Source: Thalassotalea agarivorans
GTDB taxonomy: Bacteria; Pseudomonadota; Gammaproteobacteria; Enterobacterales; Alteromonadaceae
Length of the DNA: 64,000 nucleotides
Reading direction: 5' to 3'
NCBI RefSeq assembly: GCF_030295955.1
Contig: NZ_AP027363.1
Span: 496,001-560,000, forward strand
A model generated the notes under the pieces. That model made no database searches. It saw only the letters and a program-made list of their open reading frames with translations, and had not been told where the DNA came from. Positions 8,701-17,620 of the stretch are shown here, piece by piece. How positions within the stretch are numbered: position 1 is the first letter of the stretch; every line of letters starts with the position of its first letter. The translations under genes and the position numbers were made by a program.

Positions 8701-10095
8701 CCATCCGTCTGGTTGTAAGTCTGCGTCGCTTAAATTAACGAACTGAGAATACATACCGTTAGTCGACAAACTGACTGAATAAGGGTCAGTAACCGTCACC
8801 GTTTCAATTTGTGCATTTTGTGGATGGAACAATACAATTTCATACTGATAGAACATACGGTCCATGCTGACATCTGCCGCATAAGACCAAATACCCGTGT
8901 CGCTACTTTCAGTCATTGCATGACTTGCAACTTCAGCTTTACTCGCATCGAATACTTTTAATGTAACGCTTTGCGCTGTTGGTGCCCAAAGAGCTACATC
9001 AATCATATTGTTGTTATAGCTAACGCCTAGTGTGGCTTCGTCAGCATCGGCTTCACCCGCTGTGTATAGTGCGTCTAATACTAGGTCAGCTTGTACCGCA
9101 CTTGCTGCGATAGTTTCGCCATCAGCGTTTGCACCAACTACAACGAGTTGAGATTTTAATAGTGATTTAGCTTGCTCAGCAGACACATCAAGTTGGTAAG
9201 CCGGCCAATCGCTAACTTTCGGTGCAGCTGCTTTTTGTTCATCGGTCAATTCAGCTGGAACAAGAGCAATCTTACTGCCATTGAAGACATCATTTTCGTC
9301 TGCTTCAATGCCCGCTGTCATAGAGTGATGTAGTGCAACATCAGTTACTGTGTCAGCAAGTGGATTATCGATAAACCAAACGAATGTATTTGCGTCAATC
9401 CAGTGAGCAGCAGCATCTTTTACTGATACTGGTTGCTTGCCTAAGCTTACCACTGGGTATTCAAATACTGATGGCACGCCATCAAAAGTAAAGTTCATAC
9501 GCGCATAATCAGGATCGTCTTGTTGTAGAGGCATTTGGAAATCACCACTACCTAACGCTTTACCTGCATCGTCTGTACCAATATGGATAATAAAGTTACC
9601 ACACTCGCCATAACCGTCTTTCAGGTTAAGGATCCAGTAAGCACCATAAGTTGGATCAACACCGTCATGTACGTGGCCATTTGCCCAATCAGTAGTGTCG
9701 TGTGGCGCAGCATATGCGTCACAAAAATCACTGTTCCAGGTGTGCAGGCGATAGCCTTCATAAGAAGGATCGTCACTTTCGTTTGTAGCGCCTAGTGCCG
9801 CACGATTGTAGTAAACTACCGCTTCGTTTTCCGCTGGAAAATAAATTGGCAATGGTGCATTAGGATCAACACCAACTACACAGTTTTCATTTAATGCATC
9901 CGGGACTGTCGGCGCAGGACATTGGATAGGTTCTGGTTCGACACATGTTGTGCCTGTTGCGTCAGGTACCATAGGTACATCACAGGTCAGCAATACTTCA
10001 CCCGCATCTAAATCACTTTCGCCGCCACAAGCAGTTAAGAAAAGTGAAAATAGTGCGACAAAAAGCATTCTTGCTAAATAAGTTGTCGTTTTCAT
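5746..10095 (-). CDS. pulA: Lipoprotein pullulanase (GH13) with CBM41 and three C-terminal modules
   Basis: A debranching enzyme that cleaves alpha-1,6 bonds in pullulan, starch or glycogen. The ATG at 10095 is preferred over an upstream in-frame GTG because AAGGA precedes it. It starts with a lipoprotein signal (LFLTAC, Cys23). Next comes a CBM41-like region (about 75-220, with VVYYNRAA and YRLHTWNSDFCDAY), then a CBM48-like segment (EATLGVSYNNNMIDVALWAPTAQS area) and the GH13 barrel. Catalytic residues fit D723 (GFRFDIM), E752 (FYGEGW) and D853 (KHDNETLWD). Three repeats of about 108 residues, each with G-x-MNGW and DWST-x-NLGA, fill residues 1124-1449 and resemble starch-binding X25/SusE-like modules. 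It lies 39 bp after the TonB receptor gene in one operon. It is likely cell-surface or periplasmic. Confidence 0.92.
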   Translation of the reverse strand: MKTTTYLARMLFVALFSLFLTACGGESDLDAGEVLLTCDVPMVPDATGTTCVEPEPIQCPAPTVPDALNENCVVGVDPNAPLPIYFPAENEAVVYYNRAALGATNESDDPSYEGYRLHTWNSDFCDAYAAPHDTTDWANGHVHDGVDPTYGAYWILNLKDGYGECGNFIIHIGTDDAGKALGSGDFQMPLQQDDPDYARMNFTFDGVPSVFEYPVVSLGKQPVSVKDAAAHWIDANTFVWFIDNPLADTVTDVALHHSMTAGIEADENDVFNGSKIALVPAELTDEQKAAAPKVSDWPAYQLDVSAEQAKSLLKSQLVVVGANADGETIAASAVQADLVLDALYTAGEADADEATLGVSYNNNMIDVALWAPTAQSVTLKVFDASKAEVASHAMTESSDTGIWSYAADVSMDRMFYQYEIVLFHPQNAQIETVTVTDPYSVSLSTNGMYSQFVNLSDADLQPDGWVDHTVPAGSAPEDAVIYEGHIRDFSVLDESTSEANRGKYLAFTEMDSAPVQHLQKLADSGLTHFHMLPANDLASVNESDEDKVDLHDTVADLCAVKADAPVCGVEDDNATILSVLEGYSTYTDDAAKLVDALRGYDSFNWGYDPKHFNVPDGSYASDADGVARIVEMRAMVQALHEVGLRVVLDVVYNHTNSAGLWDNSVFDKVVPGYYHSRDVVSGAVIQDTCCNDTALEHRMMDKFMVDSLVLWTEQYKFDGFRFDIMSHGSKEQMLAARDAVQAVDADNYFYGEGWGRANRGFEHADQFNMAGTEISTFNDRLRDGIRTGELFSGIDFEDGPFIKQDIIKFGLAGSLADYVLTSFKGTPTLGSAYNQSMYAKDPADVVNYISKHDNETLWDQLQLKLPYDISLENRVRIQNLSQSIILLSQGVPFFQLGGDMLRSKSLDRNTYDAGDWFNKVDFTYQSNNFNIGLPLERPETAPFSGEKIDEDTLVATLSNPSAQAGFNEIEFASNVFNEFLQIRTTSKLFRLATAQDVIDRVGFHNIGKRQTQGLIVMSIDDGTGLEDLDPTVDAIVVVVNGSANELSHTVATAAGFSLHPVQQASVDSSVASASFTDGEGEGTFTVPAFTTAVFVLPQGEAQGTGLLATATSGAPDVVPYGDTFPFVKGEMNGWADVDQMTYKGSGIYEVALTLSAGSYSFKVASEDWSTINLGAPSAADNMVVEGEDFTLLPGSNDNLSITIAADATYIFSLDASNTESPVLNVRNENPFFGNTVLLRGDMNGWGESDAMTYLGEGRFSVTTTIEAGEKNFKLASADWSTVNLGAPADDKEVLPGEEQLVVAGSNDNFYMNFDDGEYTFILDASNIEEPILTVYNAEMFGATTVFIRGGMNGWGEVDALTYHGASQYSVTIALDAQSYEFKVASGDWSTFNLGATSAEDAEVVVDVEEALVQDSQTNFTMTIEEAGDYVFTVTGPDPLNLTLAVTKAN

Positions 10096-10134
10096 TATTT
10101 TTTCCTTATTTTTATTACTTAAGTGCACTCATTC

Positions 10135-13041
10135 TTAGAACGAGTACGTCGCACCGAAGTAAAATTGGCGACCAAAGAATTGGGTTGTACCTGAAAATTC
10201 AGGTGTACCAAAGTAACTTTGGGTAGGTTCATCAGTTAAGTTATTCACCTGGAACAATAAACCAAGGTTGTCTGTTACGTTGTAAGACGCTTGGTAATCA
10301 ACGATTAGTTCATCGTCAAAACGCAGACGTTGTTCATCGATGCCCCATTGTCTAGAAACAAAGCTGTCGCGGTAGCGGAAACTCAAACGCGTTTCAAAAT
10401 CGCTATATTCATAAAACAGTGTCGCGGTTGCTAAGTTTTCAGAAAGACCTTCTAGAGGCTGATCTATAGTTGTACCTAACAAATCAGTTTCAAAGGCTAC
10501 GTTACTTTGTGTGTATGAATAACTTACATAGATACCAAGGCCAGACCATAAATCAGGTAAGAAGGTAAACACTTGCGTTAGTGCAACTTCAGCACCTGTA
10601 ATGTGGCCGCCATTTTCATTATTGAACGCCGTATAATAAGTACCTACAGGGTCAACTTCTGTTTCTACACCAGTAGTTTCATTAACGATTTTCTCCGGCA
10701 CGTAAAATCCTGCCGCTTCAAAGTCGTAATTAAATAAGGTTTGATCCTGTAAAAATGATTCTACGTCTTTGTGGAATACAGCAAATACAAAGGCACCTTC
10801 TGTTTCAACAAAGTACTGCTCATAAGACAAATCATATTGATTTGCATAGAACGGACGAATAAATGGGTTATTGTTACTATTACCCGTTACTTCACCTTCG
10901 TCAGAAATCTGAATACTACGGTTAGACGCTAAACGGTTAATGTCAGGGCGTGACATGACTTTACCCGCTGCAAATCTAATTTGTGAGTTGTCAGTGATAT
11001 GGAAGTTTAAGTTAAGAGACGGTAGGTAGTCTGTGTACTCAATACCTTCAACAGTATATTTGAAATTAGAATTTACTAATCCAACTTCATCCATAATGTT
11101 TTGAGCGCCAGCTTCAACTAATCCGCCTACATTCTCGTATGCAGTTGAAGATTGTTTTGTTTTTACCGCACGAACACCGATGTTACCAGTAATCGGTAAA
11201 TCGAATAGTTCCATGTCTAGGTTAGCCATGATGTAAGCAGAAGCAACTTCTTCATAAACTTCACCACTTTGCAAAACTGACCAAGATGTCGAGTCGTCGA
11301 TTTCGCCGTCTCTGTTTGCACCCCATGTTTGCACTGGCTGAGGAATATCATTACCAAACCAGGCATTAAGTGCTTTGTCTAAGTCAATCGCTAAGTAACT
11401 TGGGAAATAAGAAAACTCACCTTCCCAATCGACTACTTGTACCATGTCATCAGTTAGCTTGAGCGGTGGCTCTGAGCTAGAAAAGTTATTGTCTGCACCA
11501 TATTGGTAGACAGAGCGGTCATTGCTGTACTCACGATCTGAGTAACGCATACCAAAAGCAACAGAAGATACGAATTCGTTATCTAATTCATATTCTAAAT
11601 CTAAGCGAACAGCGCTTAATCTATCTGAATTTTCAAACGGGTAGATACCATACTTACTGACCATCACGCGATTGATATCAGTAAATGCATCAGCTTGACT
11701 AAAACCAATGTCAGGTAGGTCTGAACCATTTAATAAGTATGAAATAGAGACATTTGGATCAAGTACAGGTACATCTGCATTTGCATCTTCAGCGACTAAA
11801 GCCCAAAGTAAGCCGTTTCTAAAGTCACTTTCTGCAGAAGAATAGGTAAAATCTAAATTCGCATTTAAACGATCTGTTATTTGCCAATCTAAATTCAAGC
11901 CGTAGCTTTCAACGCTATCAAAATCTTGGTTGTCATCGTTGACGATTTCTACGCGAGTGTTGTTACCGGTACTCTTACGATTAATGGTACCGCCGATCAT
12001 TGAATTACCAAGAATGGTAGGGTTAGCTATCGCGGCAGTTTCACCATCAAACTTAACACGGAAGCCACGAGCAAAAGATTCTGAATCAAATTTAGATACA
12101 AAGGCATCGGCACGCACAGTAAAGGTATCGTTTGGCTGCCACTCTAGTGCACCTACGTAACCATTGCGTGTTTCAACACCACCTAAATGTTGTAGTTCGA
12201 AACCTTCACTAATGTATTCTTCATTTGGCGCGTCAGCTGGACCATTAGTGTCATCTGGAAGCATGTCGACATCTGCTTGCGCGTTATAGGCAAAGCCGAT
12301 GAATTGTGTTGCAACACTTGGTTGATACAAACGTGCGTAACCAACAGATACACCTAATGTATCTTCAAAGAATTTTCCTTGGTAAGAAAAGCTTAAACGA
12401 TGGCCAAACTCTTCCGCATCAGCAACCTCACTTGCACGGTCGTTGTACATGCCACGCGCATTTAGATTAAAGGTGTGTTGCTTATCATTGTTAAGCGCAC
12501 TTGCCGTTGTTAATTCAACAGTACCGGCTACGCCACCTTCGATAAGTGATGCTTTGGTTGATTTGTAAACGGCTGCTTGTGAAATAAGCTCAGAAGGGTA
12601 TTGGTCGAATTCGATTGAACGGCTACCTGAAGTAGATACCTGCTCACGGCCATTCAAGGTTGATGATACAAAGCCACCACCTAAACCACGAATATTGATT
12701 TCTGCTGCTTGACCACCGGTTCTTACTGCCGCAACACCCGGTAAACGGGTAAGTGCGTCAGCCATAGACACATCTGGCAGACCACCAAGGTCATCTGCAG
12801 AAATTTGTTCTGAAACCGTGTCAGCAAAACGTTTTTGATTAAGTGACTTGATTAACGAGCTTTTAAAACCCGTGACTTCAATGACTTCTACTTCGTCATT
12901 AGCTGAATCACGGCTTTCTACTACGCTATCCTCATTGCTCGATGCTGGTGGCGTTTGTTCTTCTTGTGCAAAACTTGCAGTTGAGCACATCAAACAGCCG
13001 CTAGCGACTAAAGCGAGCGTAACTTTGTTTAACGAAAACAT
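10135..13041 (-). CDS. TonB-dependent receptor, MalA-like (maltodextrin uptake)
   Basis: A 968-residue outer-membrane receptor. I chose the ATG at 13041 because it opens a clean signal peptide (MFSLNKVTLALVASGCLMCS, cut after SFA) and follows a GGGGA; an earlier in-frame TTG lacks both. The plug carries the TonB-box region (EVEVIEVTGFKSSLIKSL) and the LGGLPDVSMADALTRLPGVA signature typical of Caulobacter-type receptors. The C-terminus ends in the barrel signal FYFGATYSF. Because it is co-directional with and just upstream of pulA, it probably imports maltodextrins released by that enzyme. Two LacI-type operator candidates lie upstream. Confidence 0.88.
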   Translation of the reverse strand: MFSLNKVTLALVASGCLMCSTASFAQEEQTPPASSNEDSVVESRDSANDEVEVIEVTGFKSSLIKSLNQKRFADTVSEQISADDLGGLPDVSMADALTRLPGVAAVRTGGQAAEINIRGLGGGFVSSTLNGREQVSTSGSRSIEFDQYPSELISQAAVYKSTKASLIEGGVAGTVELTTASALNNDKQHTFNLNARGMYNDRASEVADAEEFGHRLSFSYQGKFFEDTLGVSVGYARLYQPSVATQFIGFAYNAQADVDMLPDDTNGPADAPNEEYISEGFELQHLGGVETRNGYVGALEWQPNDTFTVRADAFVSKFDSESFARGFRVKFDGETAAIANPTILGNSMIGGTINRKSTGNNTRVEIVNDDNQDFDSVESYGLNLDWQITDRLNANLDFTYSSAESDFRNGLLWALVAEDANADVPVLDPNVSISYLLNGSDLPDIGFSQADAFTDINRVMVSKYGIYPFENSDRLSAVRLDLEYELDNEFVSSVAFGMRYSDREYSNDRSVYQYGADNNFSSSEPPLKLTDDMVQVVDWEGEFSYFPSYLAIDLDKALNAWFGNDIPQPVQTWGANRDGEIDDSTSWSVLQSGEVYEEVASAYIMANLDMELFDLPITGNIGVRAVKTKQSSTAYENVGGLVEAGAQNIMDEVGLVNSNFKYTVEGIEYTDYLPSLNLNFHITDNSQIRFAAGKVMSRPDINRLASNRSIQISDEGEVTGNSNNNPFIRPFYANQYDLSYEQYFVETEGAFVFAVFHKDVESFLQDQTLFNYDFEAAGFYVPEKIVNETTGVETEVDPVGTYYTAFNNENGGHITGAEVALTQVFTFLPDLWSGLGIYVSYSYTQSNVAFETDLLGTTIDQPLEGLSENLATATLFYEYSDFETRLSFRYRDSFVSRQWGIDEQRLRFDDELIVDYQASYNVTDNLGLLFQVNNLTDEPTQSYFGTPEFSGTTQFFGRQFYFGATYSF

Positions 13042-13167
13042 AAAGTTATCCCCAGATTTCTCGTGAAAGAAATTCTTATTATTAAAATGCTTTGTTGTTG
13101 TTTTTGTTGCTGGCTTAGATTGCCGCAATCACTACTATAAAAATTGCATACTTGTTCAACCATTGTT

Positions 13168-13181
13168 TGCATACGTATTCA
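13168..13181. promoter_or_regulatory. LacI-type operator candidate 1
   Basis: TGCATACGTATTCA: a 14-base dyad with perfect core ATACGTAT and one mismatch, centred on CG as in LacI-family operators. It lies about 130 bp upstream of the TonB receptor start. The same sequence occurs inverted at 13358. It probably binds a maltodextrin-responsive LacI-family regulator encoded elsewhere. Confidence 0.6.
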
Positions 13182-13357
13182 TTAATTGTGCAAAACCGTG
13201 ATTTCGATGAATAAATCGAAGTAAGAGAAGAGAAAAAGCGCATGGTAATTATTCTAATCTAGTAACTTAAGCCCGTTGCAGCGGTGCTTAAACGATAGCT
13301 GTTTCAAAAAATACAACACTCGAAAGAACAGATATTTATGCAGGTTTATGCAAGTTA

Positions 13358-13371
13358 TGAATACGTATGCA
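13358..13371. promoter_or_regulatory. LacI-type operator candidate 2
   Basis: TGAATACGTATGCA is the exact reverse complement of the site at 13168, 190 bp away. The spacing is suitable for DNA looping by a tetrameric repressor. It abuts the palindromic repeat at 13375. Function is inferred from symmetry and position. Confidence 0.55.
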
Positions 13372-13374
13372 TAT

Positions 13375-13406
13375 ATTTGGGGTCAGAACATGTTCTGACC
13401 CCAAAT
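13375..13406. repeat. Interspersed palindrome, copy 3 (32-bp perfect dyad)
   Basis: Core TGGGGTCAGAACA with its complement extends to a 32-base perfect dyad. It is the third copy of the element at 5471 and 5667 and lies on the far side of the receptor-pullulanase operon, so copies bracket the whole starch locus. Confidence 0.9.
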
Positions 13407-13454
13407 GGTAGAAATTTTACTAATTGGTGGTGATGAATGGCGGAGTTTAGGCAT

Positions 13455-13477
13455 AAAAAAAGCACCTTTTAGGTGCT
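13455..13477 (-). terminator. Intrinsic terminator of slyD
   Basis: Stem AGCACCT / AGGTGCT with a TTT loop. The six-A run on its left reads as a U-run on the minus strand, 20 bases after the slyD stop. Confidence 0.85.
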
Positions 13478-13497
13478 TTTTCATAGGGTTAAGTATG

Positions 13498-14007
13498 CTA
13501 GTCGCAACAACTTTCTTCGCTATTGCTATCACAACAGCTTTTCTTGCTATGCACGTGACCATGTTCCAACTCTTCTTTTGTTGCATCACGGACTTCGAGA
13601 ATTTCAACGTCAAATTGCAGGTCGATACCGGCTAGAGGGTGGTTACCGTCAACGGTAATAGAGTCTTCTGAAACATCAACAACGATTACGGTTTGCTCAC
13701 CTTCTTCAGTTGTTGCTCTTAATTGCGTGCCAACTTGTAGATCGTCAATGTCAGCAAACATTTCCTTCGGTACTGTTTGAACAAAACCATCGTGGCGCTC
13801 ACCGTATGCTTCGTCTGCCTTAACTGCAACTTCAAAGGTATCGCCTGTTTGTTTGTCAACTAAAGCATTTTCTAGCCCTGGAATTAAAAAGCCAATGCCG
13901 TGAATAATTGACAATGGCTGATGATCGTAAGAGCTATCGATCAAGGTGCCTTCGCTGTCGGATACTGAGTAGTGCATTACGACGACTTTGTTTGGTGCTA
14001 TTTTCAT
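13498..14007 (-). CDS. slyD: FKBP-type peptidyl-prolyl isomerase SlyD
   Basis: A 169-residue SlyD-type prolyl isomerase and chaperone acting in the cytoplasm. It has the FKBP half-domains around an inserted IF flap: VVVMHYSVSDSEGTLIDSS at the start, GIGFLIPGLENAL, then AYGERHDGFVQTVPKEMF in the flap, and DGNHPLAGIDLQFDVEI closing the fold. The C-terminal tail is rich in His and Cys (HGHVHSKKSCCDSNS and CCD), able to bind nickel as in other SlyD proteins, but is shorter than in E. coli. It runs ahead of its own terminator and is the gene after ygfZ on the minus strand, 12 bp away. Confidence 0.94.
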   Translation of the reverse strand: MKIAPNKVVVMHYSVSDSEGTLIDSSYDHQPLSIIHGIGFLIPGLENALVDKQTGDTFEVAVKADEAYGERHDGFVQTVPKEMFADIDDLQVGTQLRATTEEGEQTVIVVDVSEDSITVDGNHPLAGIDLQFDVEILEVRDATKEELEHGHVHSKKSCCDSNSEESCCD

Positions 14008-14019
14008 AAAATAATTGTC

Positions 14020-14988
14020 CTAATCTTCAAGGGAATAAGGTAAAGGATTAACTTCAACCGCGGCGTCTTTATCCTTTTCAAGACCGAGCACCGTTTGCTC
14101 ATTGGTATCGTTAGCTAATACTGCTTGTATGTAAACATCGCCGTTGTCCGCTTGGTAAAGGTTAATGATATCACCAGCGCCACGCCAATTTTCGCCTACT
14201 TTTTTGATCAGTTTGTCGTCTATATCAACCAGTTGATCACTCTGTGTCGCCAAGGTATACATGGCTTTTTTGTTTCTACCTAAGTACTTCATGCGAGCGA
14301 CTGTTTCTTGCCCTAGGTAACAGCCTTTCGTAAAGCTAATACCACCAATGGCTTGTACATTAAGCATTTGAGGCACGTATTTACTAATTGCGGGTTCGCT
14401 CATTACAGGCACGCCATCTAATATTTCGAGCATGTGCCAAACACTTTGACCATACAACGGAATGTCTGCATTTTCGAATAATTTTTGTAACTTATCTTTT
14501 CTACCAACGAGCACAAATCTTGGTATTGCGCCTTTGACGTAAACAATATTGAAATCGTCAAAGGTAATATTTTGATTTTGTGGGTTAGGTATATCGCCAA
14601 AAGCGGCCGTTAACCAATTGGCGGCATGCTCACCTGCAAGTGCAAAAATACCTAGCTCTTGCTCCAAGGTAATGTCAGTTTTTGCAAAAACACCAAATTT
14701 CTGTAGCTCTTTAAGTGACGCCCCGGCGACCGCAGAAGGCATTAATAACAAGTGTTTGTCTTTGTAATTGAACAATCTGAATAGACTAAACATTTTGCCT
14801 TTGGCATCACAATGGGCGCCAAAACTCACGCCATTTTCGGCCATGGCATCTACATCGCAGGTCACTTGGCCCTGCAGATATTTAGTTTTTTCTTCACCAC
14901 TTAAGGTAATCGCATTTGTGCCAGATAAAGCGATTGCGAATACCTGCGGTAAGTCAGGTAACGACGGATTTTTTTGAGATAGCGTCAT
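14020..14988 (-). CDS. ygfZ: Folate-binding Fe-S repair protein YgfZ
   Basis: A GcvT-like protein of about 322 residues that helps maintain certain Fe-S enzymes such as MiaB (family knowledge). The diagnostic motif KGCYLGQETVARMKYLGRNK is present, with its conserved Cys. The N-terminal EEKTKYLQGQVTCDV segment also fits. An upstream in-frame GTG (15015) would add nine residues; I prefer the ATG because the upstream residues do not match the family, but neither start has a strong Shine-Dalgarno. It is divergent from sdhE, the usual arrangement. Confidence 0.92.
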   Translation of the reverse strand: MTLSQKNPSLPDLPQVFAIALSGTNAITLSGEEKTKYLQGQVTCDVDAMAENGVSFGAHCDAKGKMFSLFRLFNYKDKHLLLMPSAVAGASLKELQKFGVFAKTDITLEQELGIFALAGEHAANWLTAAFGDIPNPQNQNITFDDFNIVYVKGAIPRFVLVGRKDKLQKLFENADIPLYGQSVWHMLEILDGVPVMSEPAISKYVPQMLNVQAIGGISFTKGCYLGQETVARMKYLGRNKKAMYTLATQSDQLVDIDDKLIKKVGENWRGAGDIINLYQADNGDVYIQAVLANDTNEQTVLGLEKDKDAAVEVNPLPYSLED

Positions 14989-15121
14989 AGTCTCTGGATA
15001 AGCAATTTGTATCACTTAACTTTATATGGTCAATGATCAAAAAAACAAGTACAAAAGCATTAAAAATATCTAGCGCTTCTTGCTACAATAATCAGCACTA
15101 TTTAGTTAAGGAGTCGTTAGC

Positions 15122-15373
15122 ATGTCGCTAGCAAATAACAAGGCGAGGCTGCGCTGGGCATGTCGCCGCGGTATGTTGGAACTTGATGTACTTTTTATGC
15201 CATTTGTCGATGAGGCATATGATGATTTAAGTGAGGCCGATAAACTGACCTTTGAGCGATTGTTATCCTGCCAAGATCCTGAACTTTTTGCCTGGTTTAT
15301 GGGACATGAGCAATGTGAGGATGCTGAACTTAATGCAATGGTTCAGTTTATCTTAGGTCGTGTCAAAGCATAA
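15122..15373 (+). CDS. sdhE: Succinate dehydrogenase flavinylation factor SdhE
   Basis: An 83-residue all-helical protein with the RRGMLELD motif (CRRGMLELDVLFMPF), the conserved surface used for covalent FAD attachment to SdhA and FrdA. The good ribosome binding site AAGGAG precedes the ATG. It overlaps the next gene, ygfX, by 14 bases. In E. coli the pair was once described as an antitoxin/toxin (CptB/CptA); the FAD assembly role is the better supported one. Confidence 0.95.
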   Translation: MSLANNKARLRWACRRGMLELDVLFMPFVDEAYDDLSEADKLTFERLLSCQDPELFAWFMGHEQCEDAELNAMVQFILGRVKA

Positions 15374-15773
15374 TCTAGCGTTTGCCAACCCGTTAAAAGC
15401 TGTGTTGTATGCGCAGCTTCCTTTTGTTGGCTTTGCGCTGCTACTGTTTGCCTTTTTCTCGAGGGATGGTTTGATGATTACGGTGGCAACATTAAGTGCA
15501 TTGCTGACTTCGTTGCTACTTAGCCTCTATTTGTATCAACACAGGTTATCCAATGTTTATGTCGATTTCACGATACCTTTGATAAGAGTGGAGGGTGTTG
15601 ATTACACCTTGTCCACACGCTCTAAGCAAAGTTTTTTAGGTTTACATCTTATTTTAAATAACAATGAAAATGGTCGTACTCGTCGATATTTCGTCGCCAA
15701 CAGCAGTAATAAGGGCCAACCCTACCGCACTTTAGCGCGCTTTATCGAGTTTACCAAAGAACAAGTAAATTAG
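15360..15773 (+). CDS. ygfX: YgfX-family inner-membrane protein
   Basis: A 137-residue protein beginning at a GTG inside the end of sdhE. Two adjacent membrane helices (about residues 12-60) are followed by a cytoplasmic beta-rich domain, the shape of YgfX/CptA. The gene always follows sdhE in related bacteria. Its role is not settled: a toxin that affects MreB/FtsZ has been claimed in E. coli. Sequence conservation is weak in this family, so the call rests on size, topology and position. Confidence 0.75.
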   Translation: MSKHNLAFANPLKAVLYAQLPFVGFALLLFAFFSRDGLMITVATLSALLTSLLLSLYLYQHRLSNVYVDFTIPLIRVEGVDYTLSTRSKQSFLGLHLILNNNENGRTRRYFVANSSNKGQPYRTLARFIEFTKEQVN

Positions 15774-17374
15774 CTGTTAGCGCTGTACTTTTCTGGTTTT
15801 AATACTGTGGGTGATGTTGTTTCGAGCATGTTTGGATAATCCAAGGTGTAGTGTAAGCCTCGGCTTTCTTTACGTTGCATCGCACATCGAATAATAAGCT
15901 CAGCTACTTGTACTAGATTTCTTAGTTCCAATAAATTATTACTGACTCTGAAATTACGATAATACTCATCGATTTCTTTTTGTAGCAATTCAACGCGGTT
16001 CATCGCCCTTTGCAATCTATTGTTGGTTCTCACGATGCCAACGTAATCCCACATAAATAGTCGCAACTCATGCCAATTGTGCTGAATAACCACTTCTTCG
16101 TCTGAATTAGTTACACGCGATTCATCCCACGCAGGCAACTTTAAATAACGATGCTTGCTATCTAAGGTTTGCTCTATTTCTAGGGCCGCAGCGCGAGCAA
16201 ACACTAAGCATTCGAGTAATGAATTACTCGCCATGCGGTTAGCGCCATGGAGCCCGGTATAAGCGACTTCACCAATTGCGTATAGGTTTTTAGTGTCTGT
16301 TTGACTGTTCTTATCAACCATAACACCACCGCAGGTATAATGGGCTGCGGGTACGACCGGCATTGGGTTTTTGGTAATATCGATACCCAACTGTCGTGTT
16401 TTTTCATAAATGGTTGGAAAATGACTTTTAATAAATGCCGGCTCTTTATGACTAATATCTAGGTACATGCAATCTGCACCAAGTCGTTTCATTTCAAAGT
16501 CAATTGCACGAGCCACAATATCACGTGGCGCTAGTTCAGCACGCTCATCAAAATCGGGCATAAAGCGGCTACCATTAGGGCGGCGTAGAATAGCGCCTTC
16601 TCCTCGAAGCGCTTCCGTTAATAAAAACGTGCCGGCTTCAGGGTGATATAAACAAGTAGGGTGAAATTGATTAAACTCCATGTTGGCAACGCGACAACCA
16701 GCCCGCCAAGCCATCGCAATACCATCACCGCTTGCAACATCAGGATTTGACGTGTACTGGTAAACTTTACTCGCGCCGCCCGTTGCCAGCACAGTTTTTT
16801 GCGCATAAATACTTTCAACTTTTTCGGTATTGCGGTTCCATATGTAGGCGCCGATACAAGGTTTATCGCCGTCTGTTGCACGAATAAGGTCAACTGCATT
16901 GTAGCGCTCGAAAATACGAATGCGGCTATGACGCTTTACGCGCTCTACTAAGGTCGTTTGAATTTCTTGCCCAGTTGCATCAGCTGCGTGCAATATGCGC
17001 CTATGGCTATGGCCGCCTTCTCGAGTTAAATGGTATTTGTCGTTGCCGTTCTCGTCTTTTTCTTTATCAAAATCGACGCCTTGACCAATGAGCCAATTGA
17101 GGCACTCTTTAGCATTTTCAGCTGTATAGCGCACTGCGTCTTCTTCACAAAGTCCGGCACCTGCTATTAATGTGTCTTGTACATGAGAATCAACGGTGTC
17201 GTTTTCGTCAAATACCGCTGCGATACCGCCTTGCGCATAATAGGTTGAACCAGCATTAATACGACTTTTACTTAAAATAACGACGTCGGCATGCTGAGCT
17301 AAGTGCAAAGCCAAACTAAGTCCGGCGGCGCCACTACCAATAATCAGCACGTCGCAATTATGTTGAAGATTCAT
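15770..17374 (-). CDS. nadB: L-aspartate oxidase
   Basis: A cytoplasmic FAD enzyme that oxidises L-aspartate to iminoaspartate, the first step of NAD synthesis. The N-terminal FAD motif [14 protein letters not shown], the [15 protein letters not shown] segment, the active-site region around FHPTCLYH and [19 protein letters not shown] are present. I place the start at ATG 17374 ([15 protein letters not shown]), which aligns with the usual N-terminus and gives 534 residues. An in-frame GTG at 17440 would add 22 unconserved residues. The gene is divergent from rpoE, as in many gammaproteobacteria, and ends 4 bases inside ygfX. Confidence 0.95.
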   Translation of the reverse strand: MNLQHNCDVLIIGSGAAGLSLALHLAQHADVVILSKSRINAGSTYYAQGGIAAVFDENDTVDSHVQDTLIAGAGLCEEDAVRYTAENAKECLNWLIGQGVDFDKEKDENGNDKYHLTREGGHSHRRILHAADATGQEIQTTLVERVKRHSRIRIFERYNAVDLIRATDGDKPCIGAYIWNRNTEKVESIYAQKTVLATGGASKVYQYTSNPDVASGDGIAMAWRAGCRVANMEFNQFHPTCLYHPEAGTFLLTEALRGEGAILRRPNGSRFMPDFDERAELAPRDIVARAIDFEMKRLGADCMYLDISHKEPAFIKSHFPTIYEKTRQLGIDITKNPMPVVPAAHYTCGGVMVDKNSQTDTKNLYAIGEVAYTGLHGANRMASNSLLECLVFARAAALEIEQTLDSKHRYLKLPAWDESRVTNSDEEVVIQHNWHELRLFMWDYVGIVRTNNRLQRAMNRVELLQKEIDEYYRNFRVSNNLLELRNLVQVAELIIRCAMQRKESRGLHYTLDYPNMLETTSPTVLKPEKYSANS

Positions 17375-17496
17375 AAACGGGTTATTTTCATGTACTCTAT
17401 GGATATTTCTGGTATCAATTCTATCCTTAATTACTGACACGATACAGCTTTATTGGTGGGCGAAAGCTTTTTTTTAAATTTTTAACACCACGATGC

Positions 17497-17523
17497 GAAC
17501 TTTTTTCGGTTAGCAAAGTCCTA
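17497..17523 (+). promoter_or_regulatory. Sigma-E type promoter of rpoE
   Basis: GAACTT, 15 bases, then GTCCTA resembles the sigma-E consensus (GGAACTT, about 15-16 bases, GTCAAA). It lies about 100 bp before the rpoE start and would provide the autoregulation known for this operon. Confidence 0.55.
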
Positions 17524-17620
17524 CTTATGCGCAATAAATTTAACAGCGCAAAATGTTTGCGATAGAGCCGGTTTTGGTTAATTGACGATACCATGTAGTT
17601 TGTAAGGAGATAAGGCTCGA

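Noticed and set aside
5471-13406. CRISPR array made of the three palindromes
   Set aside because: Copies are 159 bp and about 7.7 kb apart, not regularly spaced, and no cas gene is visible.
15122-15773. sdhE/ygfX as a toxin-antitoxin system (CptBA)
   Set aside because: SdhE is better explained as a flavinylation factor, and the pair is a universal housekeeping arrangement here, so I do not claim a toxin system.
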